This document shows positions 51,487 through 60,436 of a DNA stretch of 64,000 nt, one piece after another. The notes beneath the pieces are model-generated. The model saw only the letters and a list, made by a program, of their open reading frames with translations. It ran no database searches and was not told the origin of the DNA. Position numbers and translations under genes: made by a program. The stretch covers positions 1-64,000 of the forward strand of contig CAYXGT010000003.1 in NCBI GenBank assembly GCA_964464635.1, given 5' to 3'. Position 1 is the first letter of the stretch, and each line of letters begins with the position of its first letter. This stretch comes from CAYLMG01 sp964464635. Lineage in GTDB: Bacteria; Planctomycetota; Phycisphaerae; Sedimentisphaerales; Anaerobacaceae.

Positions 51487-51650
51487 TTATCAATTCGCCC
51501 GGATAGTTTGGCTCATCAATCTTTTTTTCAAAAGCAGCATATCTTTTTCCATCAACGGCGAAAAAACATTTCTCATCAATTCCATAAACATCAAGCCGAC
51601 GGTACCGGTATATTGACATCTTATCTCAGAAAAGATACATTATTTATATT

Positions 51651-52457
51651 ATGAATCGGTCCATACATACTTTAGCAGCCATCGGCATAATTTCATTATT
51701 GCTCGGCTGTAACGGAGAGAAACAACAAAATAGAGAACCCGTATGGGAAGATGTAAAACTCGGCGACCTCGCCCCTGCCGGCCAGAGGCCTGAGATTAAA
51801 CGGCTGGATTCCATAAATTTTCAGGTTCACGTCTTCGAAGTGCCTGCTGAAAACACCGGCAAACTGGACGATATCTCGAAAATTCTCTACGCCCAGCCGT
51901 TCAGATTCAAACACTTTAAAGCCTTCGTTGCCAATTCATTTTCGGTCAGCTTCGGCAGAACAAGTTCGGGCAACCAAATCTTTGATATGCTTTCAGAAGC
52001 CGGCGCCAGAAGAGTCGGCTCGACGGTGATGTTACTTTCCGACGGTCAGTTTGATGACCTGCCGATTACCAGGCTATTCGACCAAACAAGCATTTACTAT
52101 ACCTCGACAGACGGTTCAATCAAGACAGAGACCATCGGGCCCGGCCCGCTTGCATTGCGAATGAAGGTGCAAATAATTCCGGCCTCAAGAGGTGTCTGCA
52201 ACGTCACCTTCACTCCGGCTTGCCCCTCGCCGTTAAAACAGCTAATGACGAAATCATCCGAGAGACCTGCATCCAATGACACACTCTTCGAATCCTGTGG
52301 TTTCAGCCTGAAAATGAGCCCGGGTGACTTCATATTTCTAAGACCCGTTCAATATATCAGCCACCAAAACTCATTAGGCAGTCTGTTTTTCAGCAGAGCC
52401 GCCGCCAAGCCGTACGTTATCAGTTTCCTCATCATCTGTACACAAATTAGTGATTGA
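51651..52457 (+). CDS. Lipoprotein of unknown function
   Basis: The 268-aa product begins MNRSIHTLAAIGIISLLLGC, a lipoprotein signal with Cys20. The mature part has two beta-rich halves: INFQVHVFEVPAENTGKLDD, ISKILYAQPFRFKHFKAFVA, FSVSFGRTSSGNQIFDML and SIKTETIGPGPLALRMKVQI, SRGVCNVTFTPACPSP. The first resembles the conserved part of secretin/pilus assembly accessory proteins in planctomycetes, but the match is too weak to name it. The last ~30 residues (SLGSLFFSRAAAKPYVISFL) are hydrophobic. It starts a new transcription unit after the exopolysaccharide locus, only 6 bp before the DUF362 gene. Confidence 0.75.
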   Translation: MNRSIHTLAAIGIISLLLGCNGEKQQNREPVWEDVKLGDLAPAGQRPEIKRLDSINFQVHVFEVPAENTGKLDDISKILYAQPFRFKHFKAFVANSFSVSFGRTSSGNQIFDMLSEAGARRVGSTVMLLSDGQFDDLPITRLFDQTSIYYTSTDGSIKTETIGPGPLALRMKVQIIPASRGVCNVTFTPACPSPLKQLMTKSSERPASNDTLFESCGFSLKMSPGDFIFLRPVQYISHQNSLGSLFFSRAAAKPYVISFLIICTQISD

Positions 52458-52463
52458 GCATAT

Positions 52464-53423
52464 ATGTCCGACGCAAAGGTTATACTTACAAGATGTGAAG
52501 AATACGACAACACCAAAGTAGCGCAAGAGCTGCAAAGACACTTTGAACTGCTCGGCGGCCTTCAGAGATTTGTCAAACGAGGTGATAGTGTCCTGCTTAA
52601 GCCGAATTTTATCGCTCCGCGCTCGGCACATCACGCGACACAAACTCACCCGGCTGTTATAATCGAGACCGCGAAACTGCTGAAAGATTTCGGTGCAAAA
52701 CCATTCGTTGCAGATTCGCCCGCCTGGTCAAACGTCGAAAACTGCATTAAAAAACTCAAACTCCAGGAGCCTCTGAAAAAGCTCAACGTCCCATATAAAC
52801 AGCTGAACAGGGCTAAAAAATGCAAAATCGGCGACAACACAGTTGGTATAAGCTCACTCGCACTCGATGCGGATGTAATTATAAACCTGCCGAAATTCAA
52901 ATCACATCAGCAGCTTGTCGCAACCTTCGCTGTAAAAAATATGTTCGGGACGGTCTGTGGAAAGAAGAAGGCGATATGGCATTTCAGAAAAGGAAAAGAG
53001 GCGGAAAAGTTTTGTCACTTTCTTATAGATATTTTTAAATACCTCAATCCTGCTTTGACGATTATAGACGCCGTATATGTGATGGACGGCGGCGGCCCAA
53101 TCCGAGGCAGAACCAGACCTCTGGGTTATCTTATCAGCGGCACAGAACCCATCGCAATAGAAACCGTCTGTGCTAAGCTGATAAATCTTAAGCCTGAAGA
53201 TGTGCCTATTATCGAGACTGCAAAAAAAATCGGTTTCGACTGCTCGGATTTCGAGAAAATTGAAGTTCTCGGCGACGGTCTACCAGAACAACCTTGCACT
53301 GATTTCGAATTGCCAAAACTTATCCCGATAAGATTTTCCCTCGCACATGTCTGCAGGAGTATTGCAAAACAAATCGTCCTGCTTGCCAAATCAGGCATTG
53401 GAAAAAATAAAAATAATCGATAA
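52464..53423 (+). CDS. DUF362 domain protein
   Basis: The 319-aa protein matches the DUF362 family: VLLKPNFIAPRSAHHATQTH, PAVIIETAKLLKDFGAKPFV, DSPAW, ADVIINLPKFKSHQQLVATF, VKNMFGTVCGKKKAIWHFRK, and IIDAVYVMDGGGPIRGRTRP. Many members carry a C-terminal 4Fe-4S ferredoxin domain; this one has no such Cys pairs, so it is the short form. Its reaction is not known. It is cotranscribed with the lipoprotein upstream (6 bp) and the phosphatase downstream (13 bp). Confidence 0.85.
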   Translation: MSDAKVILTRCEEYDNTKVAQELQRHFELLGGLQRFVKRGDSVLLKPNFIAPRSAHHATQTHPAVIIETAKLLKDFGAKPFVADSPAWSNVENCIKKLKLQEPLKKLNVPYKQLNRAKKCKIGDNTVGISSLALDADVIINLPKFKSHQQLVATFAVKNMFGTVCGKKKAIWHFRKGKEAEKFCHFLIDIFKYLNPALTIIDAVYVMDGGGPIRGRTRPLGYLISGTEPIAIETVCAKLINLKPEDVPIIETAKKIGFDCSDFEKIEVLGDGLPEQPCTDFELPKLIPIRFSLAHVCRSIAKQIVLLAKSGIGKNKNNR

Positions 53424-53436
53424 AATACTTTTTGAA

Positions 53437-54102
53437 ATGAAAAAAGAAAAAAACAAACCTGTCAAAAAAACTAAAACTCGTTTCTATTTAGCCGCCCTTC
53501 TGGTCATAACAATAGCCTCATTTTTTATCTATACCTGCAGGCAGCAAATCGAATCCCTCTTCACAAATGCGAAACGCGACATAGAAGCACAAAGACTGTC
53601 AGGAAAAGACTGGGCCAGTCGAATTGAGCTGCCGGGACTGCCGAATTTCCATAAGGTCTCGGATGAGCTGTACCGGGGAGCTCAGCCGACAAAACAGGGT
53701 ATAGAACAACTTAAAAAATTCGGTATTAAAACAATTATAAACCTGCGCTCATTTCACTCCGACAGAGACGAAATAGCCGACAGCAACTTTGTGTATGAAC
53801 AAATTTATATGAAACCCTGGGACCCGGAAGACAAAGAAATCATCCGCTTTCTACAAATAGTAACCGACGAATCCAACTATCCGGTCTTTGTCCATTGCAG
53901 GCGGGGAGCAGACCGGACAGGTACGATGTGCGCAATTTACCGAATCATAGTGCAGGGCTGGAGTAAACAGCAGGCAATAGAAGAAATGACAAAGGGCGGC
54001 TTCGGATTTAATAAATTCTATATAAATTTAATAAAATACATCGAGCAATTAGACATCGAAAAAATTAAACAGGCTGTACATACACCAATAATCACTGATT
54101 AG
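53437..54102 (+). CDS. Membrane-anchored dual-specificity phosphatase-like protein
   Basis: ATG 53437 (MKKEKNKPVKKTK) is the first start after the previous stop; the longer frame begins inside the DUF362 gene. The 221-aa protein has a basic N-terminus, one transmembrane segment (FYLAALLVITIASFFIY), and a cysteine-phosphatase domain with FHKVSDELYRGAQPTKQGIE, IKTIINLRSFHSDRDEI, a general-acid region MKPWDPED, and the P-loop HCRRGADRTGTM, which has the correct C-x5-R. The SDELYRGAQP element is that of the DSP/Siw14-like family, which acts on inositol pyrophosphates or phosphoproteins. In this setting it may dephosphorylate a polysaccharide or signalling protein; that is a guess. Confidence 0.85.
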   Translation: MKKEKNKPVKKTKTRFYLAALLVITIASFFIYTCRQQIESLFTNAKRDIEAQRLSGKDWASRIELPGLPNFHKVSDELYRGAQPTKQGIEQLKKFGIKTIINLRSFHSDRDEIADSNFVYEQIYMKPWDPEDKEIIRFLQIVTDESNYPVFVHCRRGADRTGTMCAIYRIIVQGWSKQQAIEEMTKGGFGFNKFYINLIKYIEQLDIEKIKQAVHTPIITD

Positions 54103-54191
54103 ACGCTCCACATTCCAATTCACTACAAAAAACATAAACGATATGACTTCTGTTTAATTCTCAGATGTAAAAAAACACAATCAATTATAGA

Positions 54192-54443
54192 TTATAGAGC
54201 TGTCAACGCTGAAAGTATCCTGTCTCTGTCGGCCTTGCTGAATTCGTGTCCGTAAAATCTGATAAAAATCTCTCTTCTCATTTGCTCTTCGGTTATGCCG
54301 GGACGGCTGTTATAAATGGAGCTGCGAACGATTTGTTTTGCGGCATCATACATAGAACAGCCCATAATCAGGCGCTGTTCACCGGTTTTCTGCATCATTA
54401 ATTTTCGAAACAGGGCGGCAATCTCAGGATGAGTGTCATTCAT
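54192..54443 (-). CDS. Small protein paired with a nucleotidyltransferase
   Basis: The 83-aa product (MNDTHPEIAALFRKLMMQKT at the start, then RLIMGCSMYDAAKQIV and RREIFIRFYGHEFSKADRDR) matches a widespread family of short helical proteins found next to small nucleotidyltransferase-like genes. Its start overlaps the end of the upstream nucleotidyltransferase gene by 8 bp. Such pairs have been suspected to act as toxin/antitoxin or regulatory systems, but I know no demonstrated activity for this one. No membrane segment. Confidence 0.75.
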   Translation of the reverse strand: MNDTHPEIAALFRKLMMQKTGEQRLIMGCSMYDAAKQIVRSSIYNSRPGITEEQMRREIFIRFYGHEFSKADRDRILSALTAL

Positions 54444-54984
54444 TATTCACCTCTTTATAAAGCTGTTCCAAACCCAGCTCTCGAACCCATTTATCGATAT
54501 ATTTCAGGTCCAAGCCATCCGTCGCCTCAATCAAATTCCTCACATCTTTCAGCTGCATTTCAGAGCGACTGTCTTTTGCCCAAATCAGCTTGGATATAAC
54601 CAAATCTTCCGGTGAGGCAATCCACACAGGACAATTTTCTATCGTAATCCTTTTTTTGCGAGAAAATTCGGACTGCTGGTATGCTGCTGATTTTTTAACA
54701 ATAAAATCAACCTTGACCATATATTGATTCTGTATCAGATTGAACATCCCCTGTCTCAAAACTTCCTTTTCAATCATTTCCTTATTTATGTGGAAGTCTC
54801 CCTGAAAAAGTGCGACAAACCGGTCAACATCCTTCTGCTGCAATTCTATCACAATATCTATATCTCTTGTCATTCGCGGTATGGAATAATAATTGGCAGC
54901 AATCGAACCAGAAACCATATAAGGTATATCCGCTTTGTTTAAGCGGCTGGCAGCCATTTTCAGCACTTCAAGCTCTTCATTCAT
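54436..54984 (-). CDS. Nucleotidyltransferase-fold protein (AbiEii/DUF6036-like)
   Basis: The 182-aa protein has the nucleotidyltransferase core: YMVSGSIAANYYSIPRMTRD with D-I-D in RDIDIVIEL, and MVKVDFIVKK with the third acidic residue. The last part reads CPVWIASPEDLVISKLIWAK then DSRSEMQLKDVRNLIEATDG. This is the AbiEii/DUF6036 group, used as toxins in some abortive-infection systems. It is encoded with the 83-residue partner (8-bp overlap), convergent to the phosphatase gene. The G-S-x(n)-D-x-D residues are all present, so an active enzyme is possible. The start lies near the divergent tsaD promoter, with only 150 bp between the two starts. Confidence 0.8.
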   Translation of the reverse strand: MNEELEVLKMAASRLNKADIPYMVSGSIAANYYSIPRMTRDIDIVIELQQKDVDRFVALFQGDFHINKEMIEKEVLRQGMFNLIQNQYMVKVDFIVKKSAAYQQSEFSRKKRITIENCPVWIASPEDLVISKLIWAKDSRSEMQLKDVRNLIEATDGLDLKYIDKWVRELGLEQLYKEVNNE

Positions 54985-55102
54985 ACGCGAGCCTCATTTA
55001 CTACGAGCTTCGAAATCATACGTCCGTAGCATAACAGATTACACCACGACCGGCAAGACAATCCTGCAGAGCTTCACACCACTAAACCCTATTCACTTAG
55101 CG

Positions 55103-55131
55103 TTGACGAAAAGTCATTTTTCAGATAATAT
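55103..55131 (+). promoter_or_regulatory. Promoter of tsaD, leaderless
   Basis: TTGACG (55103-55108), a 17-nt spacer and TAATAT (55126-55131) end 7 nt before ATG 55139, so transcription would start at or next to the start codon. No Shine-Dalgarno exists upstream of the ATG, which agrees with a leaderless message. Confidence 0.65.
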
Positions 55132-55138
55132 TATTCTT

Positions 55139-56227
55139 ATGAGAACGAAAAGTAAATCCTTAAACCAGATAAATACTGCAAACGGAAAATCACAAGAGAC
55201 TATCAACATCCTCGGTATCGAGACAAGCTGTGATGAGACGGCGGCGGCGGTTGTTGCAGACGGCAGAATTATCAAGTCATCGGTAATCGCTTCGCAGAAC
55301 AAGCTGCACGAAAAATACGGAGGAGTCGTCCCTGAAATCGCCTCACGAGCTCACATCGAACAAATATACCCGGTATTAAAAGAGGCAATCGAACAGGCAA
55401 AAATCACACAAGATAAAATCAGTGCTATAGCAGTTGCTAATCAGCCGGGCTTGACCGTCGCACTTATAATCGGTGTCACTGCTGCAAAAACCCTGAGCTT
55501 TGCCTGGCATAAACCCCTGATTGCCATCGACCATCTGCATGCGCATATGCAGTCGGCAATTCTTTCAGAAGTTGATATTAAGCTACCCGCTGTTGCACTA
55601 ATTGTTTCAGGCGGCCATACAAGTCTTTATGACTATAAATCGCCGCTCGAGCCGAAACTGTTAGGATGTACGATTGATGATGCGGCAGGCGAGGCATTTG
55701 ACAAAGTCGCCGCAATATTGAAACTGCCCTACCCGGGCGGGCCTGCAATAGAAAAAATCGCAAAAAAAGGAAATCCCGAAGCAATAAAATTTCCACGCAC
55801 AATGCTCGGCAAAAACTCGCTCGATTTTTCATTCAGCGGTATCAAAACCGCTGTCCTTTATCACTGCAGAGGTCAGGATATGAAAGGTGAAAACAAAGTC
55901 GATTCGATGAGCGAAGAAGAAATCGCCGACATTGCTGCTTCTTTTCAGGCGGCGGTCATAGACGTTCTCGTGGAAAAGACAAAACTGTCAGCAGAAAAAA
56001 TAAAAGCTGAAACAATACTGCTGGGCGGCGGCGTCGCTGCAAACTCGATTTTAAGAGACGAGCTGCAGAAAATGTGCAATGAGCTTAGGTCGGCAGCCAG
56101 GCTTTTCGTCGCTGAGAAACAATATTGCACAGACAACGCGGTTATGGTAGCCTCGTTAGCCTATCATAAATACAAGGCAGGGATTTTTGCCGACCTGACA
56201 ATTGAACCAAAAGCTCATAGTGAATAA
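55139..56227 (+). CDS. tsaD: tRNA N6-adenosine threonylcarbamoyltransferase
   Basis: Transfers the threonylcarbamoyl group to A37 of tRNAs reading ANN codons, with TsaB and TsaE. I start at ATG 55139 because of the promoter 8 nt upstream; the longer frame from 54935 would overlap the divergent nucleotidyltransferase gene. The 362 aa contain LGIETSCDETAAAVV, KYGGVVPEIASRAHIEQIYP, the metal-binding IDHLHAHMQSAI, ALIVSGGHTSLY, DDAAGEAFDKVA, FSFSGIKTAV, and LGGGVAANSILRDEL. The Asn/Lys-rich N-terminus before INILGIETS (about 23 residues) is longer than usual, so a start slightly downstream cannot be excluded. tsaB and tsaE are not in the window. It lies 12 bp before larB. Confidence 0.95.
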   Translation: MRTKSKSLNQINTANGKSQETINILGIETSCDETAAAVVADGRIIKSSVIASQNKLHEKYGGVVPEIASRAHIEQIYPVLKEAIEQAKITQDKISAIAVANQPGLTVALIIGVTAAKTLSFAWHKPLIAIDHLHAHMQSAILSEVDIKLPAVALIVSGGHTSLYDYKSPLEPKLLGCTIDDAAGEAFDKVAAILKLPYPGGPAIEKIAKKGNPEAIKFPRTMLGKNSLDFSFSGIKTAVLYHCRGQDMKGENKVDSMSEEEIADIAASFQAAVIDVLVEKTKLSAEKIKAETILLGGGVAANSILRDELQKMCNELRSAARLFVAEKQYCTDNAVMVASLAYHKYKAGIFADLTIEPKAHSE

Positions 56228-56239
56228 AAAAGTGCAGAA

Positions 56240-57004
56240 ATGGATGCCGAACAGCTAAAAAAACTATTAGAACAGGTCAAAGCCGGACAAATCGACATCA
56301 ATGAGGCTGTGAACAAGTTGCGACATCTGCCTTACGAGGATTTGGGCTTTGCCAGAATCGACCATCACCGCCAGCTCCGCAGAGGCTTTGCCGAGACAAT
56401 CTACTGTCCCGGCAAAATGGCTGAACAGGTTGCCGAAATCTTCTCAAGGATGGCTGATAAGGGCAGCAACATCCTCGCTACCCGTGCAACAGAACAGGTC
56501 TATAAAGCTGTTGCGAAAAAGATTCCAAATGCGCGGTACGAAAAGCTCGCAAGGGCAATTGTACTCGAGCAAAAGCAACTGACACCGAGCAAGAATGCGA
56601 TACCGATTGTCACCGCAGGCACAGCCGATTTGCCCGTCGCAGCCGAGGCGAAGGTTACCTGCGAGATTATGGGCCAGAATACTGAGCTTATCTGTGACGC
56701 AGGTGTAGCGGGACTGCACCGAATTATAAGCAGCCTGCCGAAACTGCAAAACGCAAACGTCATTATAGTCATAGCCGGTATGGAAGGTGCATTGGCCAGC
56801 GTCGTGGGCGGACTCGTAAGCTGCCCGGTGATTGCCGTACCTACAAGCGTTGGTTACGGAGCCTGTTTCGAAGGACTGAGCGCTCTTTTAACTATGCTGA
56901 ACTCCTGTGCAGCAGGTGTCACCGTTGTTAATATCGACAATGGATTTTCCGCCGGCCTTACCGCAACATTAATAAACAAAAGAATCGAACAAAGGAACGA
57001 TTAA
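56240..57004 (+). CDS. larB: Pyridinium-3,5-biscarboxylic acid mononucleotide synthase
   Basis: LarB carboxylates and hydrolyses nicotinic acid adenine dinucleotide to start the nickel-pincer nucleotide cofactor. The 254 aa match the family: EDLGFARIDHHRQLRRGFAE near residue 33, ETIYCPGKMAEQVAEIFSRM, VTAGTADLPVAAEA, DAGVAGLHRI, VVIAGMEGALASVVGGLV-like core, and PTSVGYGACFEGLSALLTML. It is related to PurE. larC, larE and larA are absent here; the gene is flanked by tsaD and nnrD in a short-spaced operon (12 and 1 bp). NnrD and LarB both act in nicotinamide-nucleotide chemistry, so a link is plausible. Confidence 0.93.
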   Translation: MDAEQLKKLLEQVKAGQIDINEAVNKLRHLPYEDLGFARIDHHRQLRRGFAETIYCPGKMAEQVAEIFSRMADKGSNILATRATEQVYKAVAKKIPNARYEKLARAIVLEQKQLTPSKNAIPIVTAGTADLPVAAEAKVTCEIMGQNTELICDAGVAGLHRIISSLPKLQNANVIIVIAGMEGALASVVGGLVSCPVIAVPTSVGYGACFEGLSALLTMLNSCAAGVTVVNIDNGFSAGLTATLINKRIEQRND

Positions 57005-57005
57005 T

Positions 57006-57869
57006 ATGGAAATAATCGAGACCATACCAAAACTGCAAACGAGAAAACCCGACGCCCACAAGGGCAACTTCGGCAAAATATGTATCATCGGCGGCAGTAT
57101 TGGTTTCAGCGGAGCTGCAGCTCTTGCGGGACGTTCCGCCCTTCGGGCAGGCGCAGGACTGGTGCGCGTGGCTGTCCCAAAATCCATCCTCTCTATCGTT
57201 GCTTCAATCGAACCATCCTATACAACTATTGCTCTTGCGGAAGATAATCAGGGGCGAATATCAAAAAAGGCAATTAACCAAATCTTAACCGCTGTCGAGG
57301 AAAATGATTGTTTAGCCTTTGGCCCTGGTGTCGGTGTAAGCGGTGACCTGCAGCAAATACTTTATACTCTTATCGCTCAGCAGGAAAAACCCATAGTAAT
57401 AGATGCCGACGGCCTGAACAACCTTGCAAAAATAACGGATTGGCCCGAAAAGCGAAAAGCAAACCTGATAATTACGCCCCACCCCGGCGAAATGAAAAGA
57501 TTGTGGTCAGGCCTTTTCAGAGAACCACAGCCAACGGACCGTCAAACACAGGCGGTACAATTAGCCCAGCATACCGGAACAATCGTAGTTCTAAAAGGTG
57601 CAGGCACTATCGTAACCGATGGAGAAAAAGTATATATCAACAAGACGGGCAATCCCGGTATGGCAACTGCCGGCTCGGGTGACGTTTTAACAGGCTGTAT
57701 CGCAGCACTTTCAGGACAGGGGCTGAGTAATCTCGATGCCGCTATTCTCGGCGTTTATATTCACGGCCTGGCCGGCGATATCGCCGCTGAAAATAAAGGC
57801 CGGATAAGCTTAATTGCTACCGATATAATCGATGCATTACCGCAAGCCTTCCAAAAACATCAAGGTTAA
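57006..57869 (+). CDS. nnrD: ADP-dependent NAD(P)H-hydrate dehydratase
   Basis: Repairs damaged hydrated NADH/NADPH using ADP. ATG 57006 has AAAGGAA upstream and follows the larB stop by 1 bp. The 287-aa protein shows HKGNFGKICIIGGSIGFSGA near residue 20, ALRAGAGLVRVAVP, CLAFGPGVGVSGDLQQIL, VIDADGLNNL, ITPHPGEMKRL, VVLKGAGTIV, and the catalytic-loop GMATAGSGDVLTGCIAALSG. Most bacteria fuse this to the NnrE epimerase domain; here only the dehydratase part is present. NnrE is not in the window. Confidence 0.93.
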   Translation: MEIIETIPKLQTRKPDAHKGNFGKICIIGGSIGFSGAAALAGRSALRAGAGLVRVAVPKSILSIVASIEPSYTTIALAEDNQGRISKKAINQILTAVEENDCLAFGPGVGVSGDLQQILYTLIAQQEKPIVIDADGLNNLAKITDWPEKRKANLIITPHPGEMKRLWSGLFREPQPTDRQTQAVQLAQHTGTIVVLKGAGTIVTDGEKVYINKTGNPGMATAGSGDVLTGCIAALSGQGLSNLDAAILGVYIHGLAGDIAAENKGRISLIATDIIDALPQAFQKHQG

Positions 57870-57921
57870 GCCGACCGGTTACGAGCGGTTAGCGCTTTGA
57901 TAACAAATAAAATCTGAAGAG

Positions 57922-60363
57922 CTATTTCGTTTTAATTGTTACTGTATCAGATTCAAGATTCGCTGCATTTGCTTTAAGTGTAGCTTCGCCATGCTGTTTA
58001 GTTGACTGCAATATCAGCAGTCCCCTGCCCTGCCAGACTGAATGCGTAGATGCCTGATGGGATTCGTGGCCGTTCGAATCGGCATTACCCACGCCTATAA
58101 TCTTTGCAGGCCCCTGAATTTCGAATGTCACCGGCACCTGAGCATCCGGTACAAGAACGCCTTTGTCATCGACTATGCGAAATTCAATATGAGCTATGTC
58201 CCTGCCGTCGGCAATTAACTGTTTCGTATCCGCCAGCAGCTCAACCTGCGCTGCTTGTCCCGCGCTGTGTAAACTATACTCGTAAACCGCTTCACCGTCA
58301 CGTTTACCGACAGCTTTTAATGTGCCGCTCTCGAACGGCACCCGCCAGCTTAGTGTGCGCCCCCTTGCATCACTGCTGGTTTTGGAAGACAATGAGCTGC
58401 CATTCAGAAACAATTCCACCTCGTCGCAGTTAGTATAACAATACACCCTGACCTGCTCGGCTTGCTGCCAGTTCCAGTGTGAAGAAACTGCACGACGCCG
58501 GCGACGTGATGAAGGTTCTTGTCCCTCTGTCCTCGCCCTGCCCCGACAGGCTAAATAGACCATCGGCTCGTCTGTCCAGATGCTCTGTCGAAACCAGGCC
58601 TGCGGCTTTTTGAAGCCGCACAGGTCACACAGGCCCCGAGGCCAGGATCTATTGGGCCAGGCATCCGCTTCCCCTAAATAATCGATTCCAGTCCATATAA
58701 ATTGACCAGAAATATAATCATTGTTTTCCACAGCTTCCCAGGCAGATAGTGAAGAATCATTCTCACTGCCTATAATACATCGGCTGGGATAATCGTTATG
58801 GTCTTGCGCATAACGGGCTTCCTGATAATTATAGCCTGCGACGTCAAATAGCTGTGCAAACCCTACGGCATTAGAAACCGATACATCCGCCATTGCCGCC
58901 GTTACCGGCCTGGTAACATCAAGCTCTTTAACCGCCTTGACCAAAACCTTTCCATACTTCGTAAGATTTTCCGCCGGCGGATTGTTAGGCTCGTATCGCT
59001 CGCCCAGGGACGGATGAGAGAAAGGGTCATTGGGATAATCAACTTCATTTCCAATGCTCCAGAGAATGATGGACGGATGATTGCGGTCGCGTCTGACCAT
59101 ATCCTGAATATCACGCACCGCCCACTCGTCAAATACCTCGTTGAAACCAGCCTTGTCGGCAGTGCCTACATTGCGACCTTTTATCCATTTATTCTTGCCC
59201 GGCGTAAATTCATCAAATGCCTCATCCATAACTATGAATCCCATCCGGTCGCATAAATCCAGAAGCTCTGGTGACGGCGGGTTATGGCTCGTTCGAATTG
59301 CATTGACGCCGATTTGCTTCATCAGCTCCAGGCGCCGCTTCCACACTTTTACAGGCACGGCAGCGCCGACACAGCCGGCATCATGATGAAGACAGACACC
59401 TTTGATTTTTACATTTTTTCCGTTCAGGAAAAAACCCTCATCAGGGTCAAAGCGAAACTGCCGGATGCCGAAAGGCGTAATCGTGCTATCAACAACGTCA
59501 CCGTCTGCCTTTATCGTACTTTTCAGTTGATACAGATACGGTGACTCAATGTCCCAGAGCTGCTGATTACTGACAGCGAGCTGATGGGTAATAACCTCCC
59601 TTTCTTTTCCGGATAGAGTATGCGATGTCGTCTGGCTGGCAACAATTTTACCCTGCTGGTCAATAATCTCTAATTTAAGCTGAAAGACTCTCTGGTCTTT
59701 GTCATCGTTATTGACCGTCGTTTCAATCTTAACCTGAACTTTCGATTGTTCAATAACAGGTGCGGTGACATAGGTTCCCCAATGCCCGATATGCAGAGGG
59801 TCTGTTATTCTCAGGCGGACATTGCGATAAATACCGGAGCCGGTGTACCAGCGGGAATCGGCGAACTGTGAATGGTCCACACGAACGGCAATAACGTTCG
59901 TTTCAGGAGAGAAGTTTAGATGCTCAGTCAAATCATATTGAAAGCTCGAATACCCGTAAGGCCTTTTACCAAGATAATTGCCGTTAATCCAGACCTCTGA
60001 GTTATTATATATCCCGTCGAACTCTATTGCAATGACTTTGCCTTTAAGTGAAGGGTTGAGCTGAAAGGATTTTCTATACCATGCTATCCCGCCGGGCAAA
60101 AAACCTGTCCCGCTCGCATACTCTGAACTGTATGGCCCTTCGATACTCCAGTCGTGCGGCAGATTTAACAGCCGCCATTCGGTGTCGTCGTATCCGGGAT
60201 TTGCAGCTTGTTCGAAATCGCCTTTTTGAAATCTCCAGTCAAAACCAAAATCAGTTTCTCTTCGGCTTTTGTTTACATCCTCGTCCGTCTTAACACAGCC
60301 GCTCGTAACAAGCAAAACGCCGATAAGAGCCGCTCTCCATTTTTCTACATTGATTTTTCTCAT
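57922..60363 (-). CDS. Glycoside hydrolase family 2 lipoprotein (beta-galactosidase-like)
   Basis: The 813-aa protein has GAGGA 7 nt before ATG 60363 and the lipobox VTSGC (Cys23), so it is anchored in the envelope. An N-terminal sugar-binding domain (residues ~37-195: DFGFDWRFQKGDFEQA, IEFDGIYNNSEVWINGNYLG) is followed by an Ig-like domain (to ~290) and the GH2 barrel. Catalytic acid/base Glu is in WSIGNEVDYPND; the nucleophile Glu in IIGSENDSS; FIWTGIDYLGEADAWPNRSW is the aglycone loop. Residues from ~605 form DUF4982-like and Ig-like C-terminal domains (EVELFLNGSSLSSKT). It probably releases beta-galactosyl residues from polysaccharides. It is convergent with nnrD and stands alone beside tRNA-Ser. 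Confidence 0.9.
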   Translation of the reverse strand: MRKINVEKWRAALIGVLLVTSGCVKTDEDVNKSRRETDFGFDWRFQKGDFEQAANPGYDDTEWRLLNLPHDWSIEGPYSSEYASGTGFLPGGIAWYRKSFQLNPSLKGKVIAIEFDGIYNNSEVWINGNYLGKRPYGYSSFQYDLTEHLNFSPETNVIAVRVDHSQFADSRWYTGSGIYRNVRLRITDPLHIGHWGTYVTAPVIEQSKVQVKIETTVNNDDKDQRVFQLKLEIIDQQGKIVASQTTSHTLSGKEREVITHQLAVSNQQLWDIESPYLYQLKSTIKADGDVVDSTITPFGIRQFRFDPDEGFFLNGKNVKIKGVCLHHDAGCVGAAVPVKVWKRRLELMKQIGVNAIRTSHNPPSPELLDLCDRMGFIVMDEAFDEFTPGKNKWIKGRNVGTADKAGFNEVFDEWAVRDIQDMVRRDRNHPSIILWSIGNEVDYPNDPFSHPSLGERYEPNNPPAENLTKYGKVLVKAVKELDVTRPVTAAMADVSVSNAVGFAQLFDVAGYNYQEARYAQDHNDYPSRCIIGSENDSSLSAWEAVENNDYISGQFIWTGIDYLGEADAWPNRSWPRGLCDLCGFKKPQAWFRQSIWTDEPMVYLACRGRARTEGQEPSSRRRRRAVSSHWNWQQAEQVRVYCYTNCDEVELFLNGSSLSSKTSSDARGRTLSWRVPFESGTLKAVGKRDGEAVYEYSLHSAGQAAQVELLADTKQLIADGRDIAHIEFRIVDDKGVLVPDAQVPVTFEIQGPAKIIGVGNADSNGHESHQASTHSVWQGRGLLILQSTKQHGEATLKANAANLESDTVTIKTK

Positions 60364-60436
60364 TCTAAATCCTCATAAGGTGTGTGTACCACATTTTTCA
60401 AACTCTAACGGCTGTGCCGTTCGCAGCGCAGCGAAG

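Noticed and set aside
54935..55138. 68-codon upstream extension of tsaD
   Set aside because: It overlaps the divergent nucleotidyltransferase gene and the tsaD promoter, and its residues are not part of the family fold.
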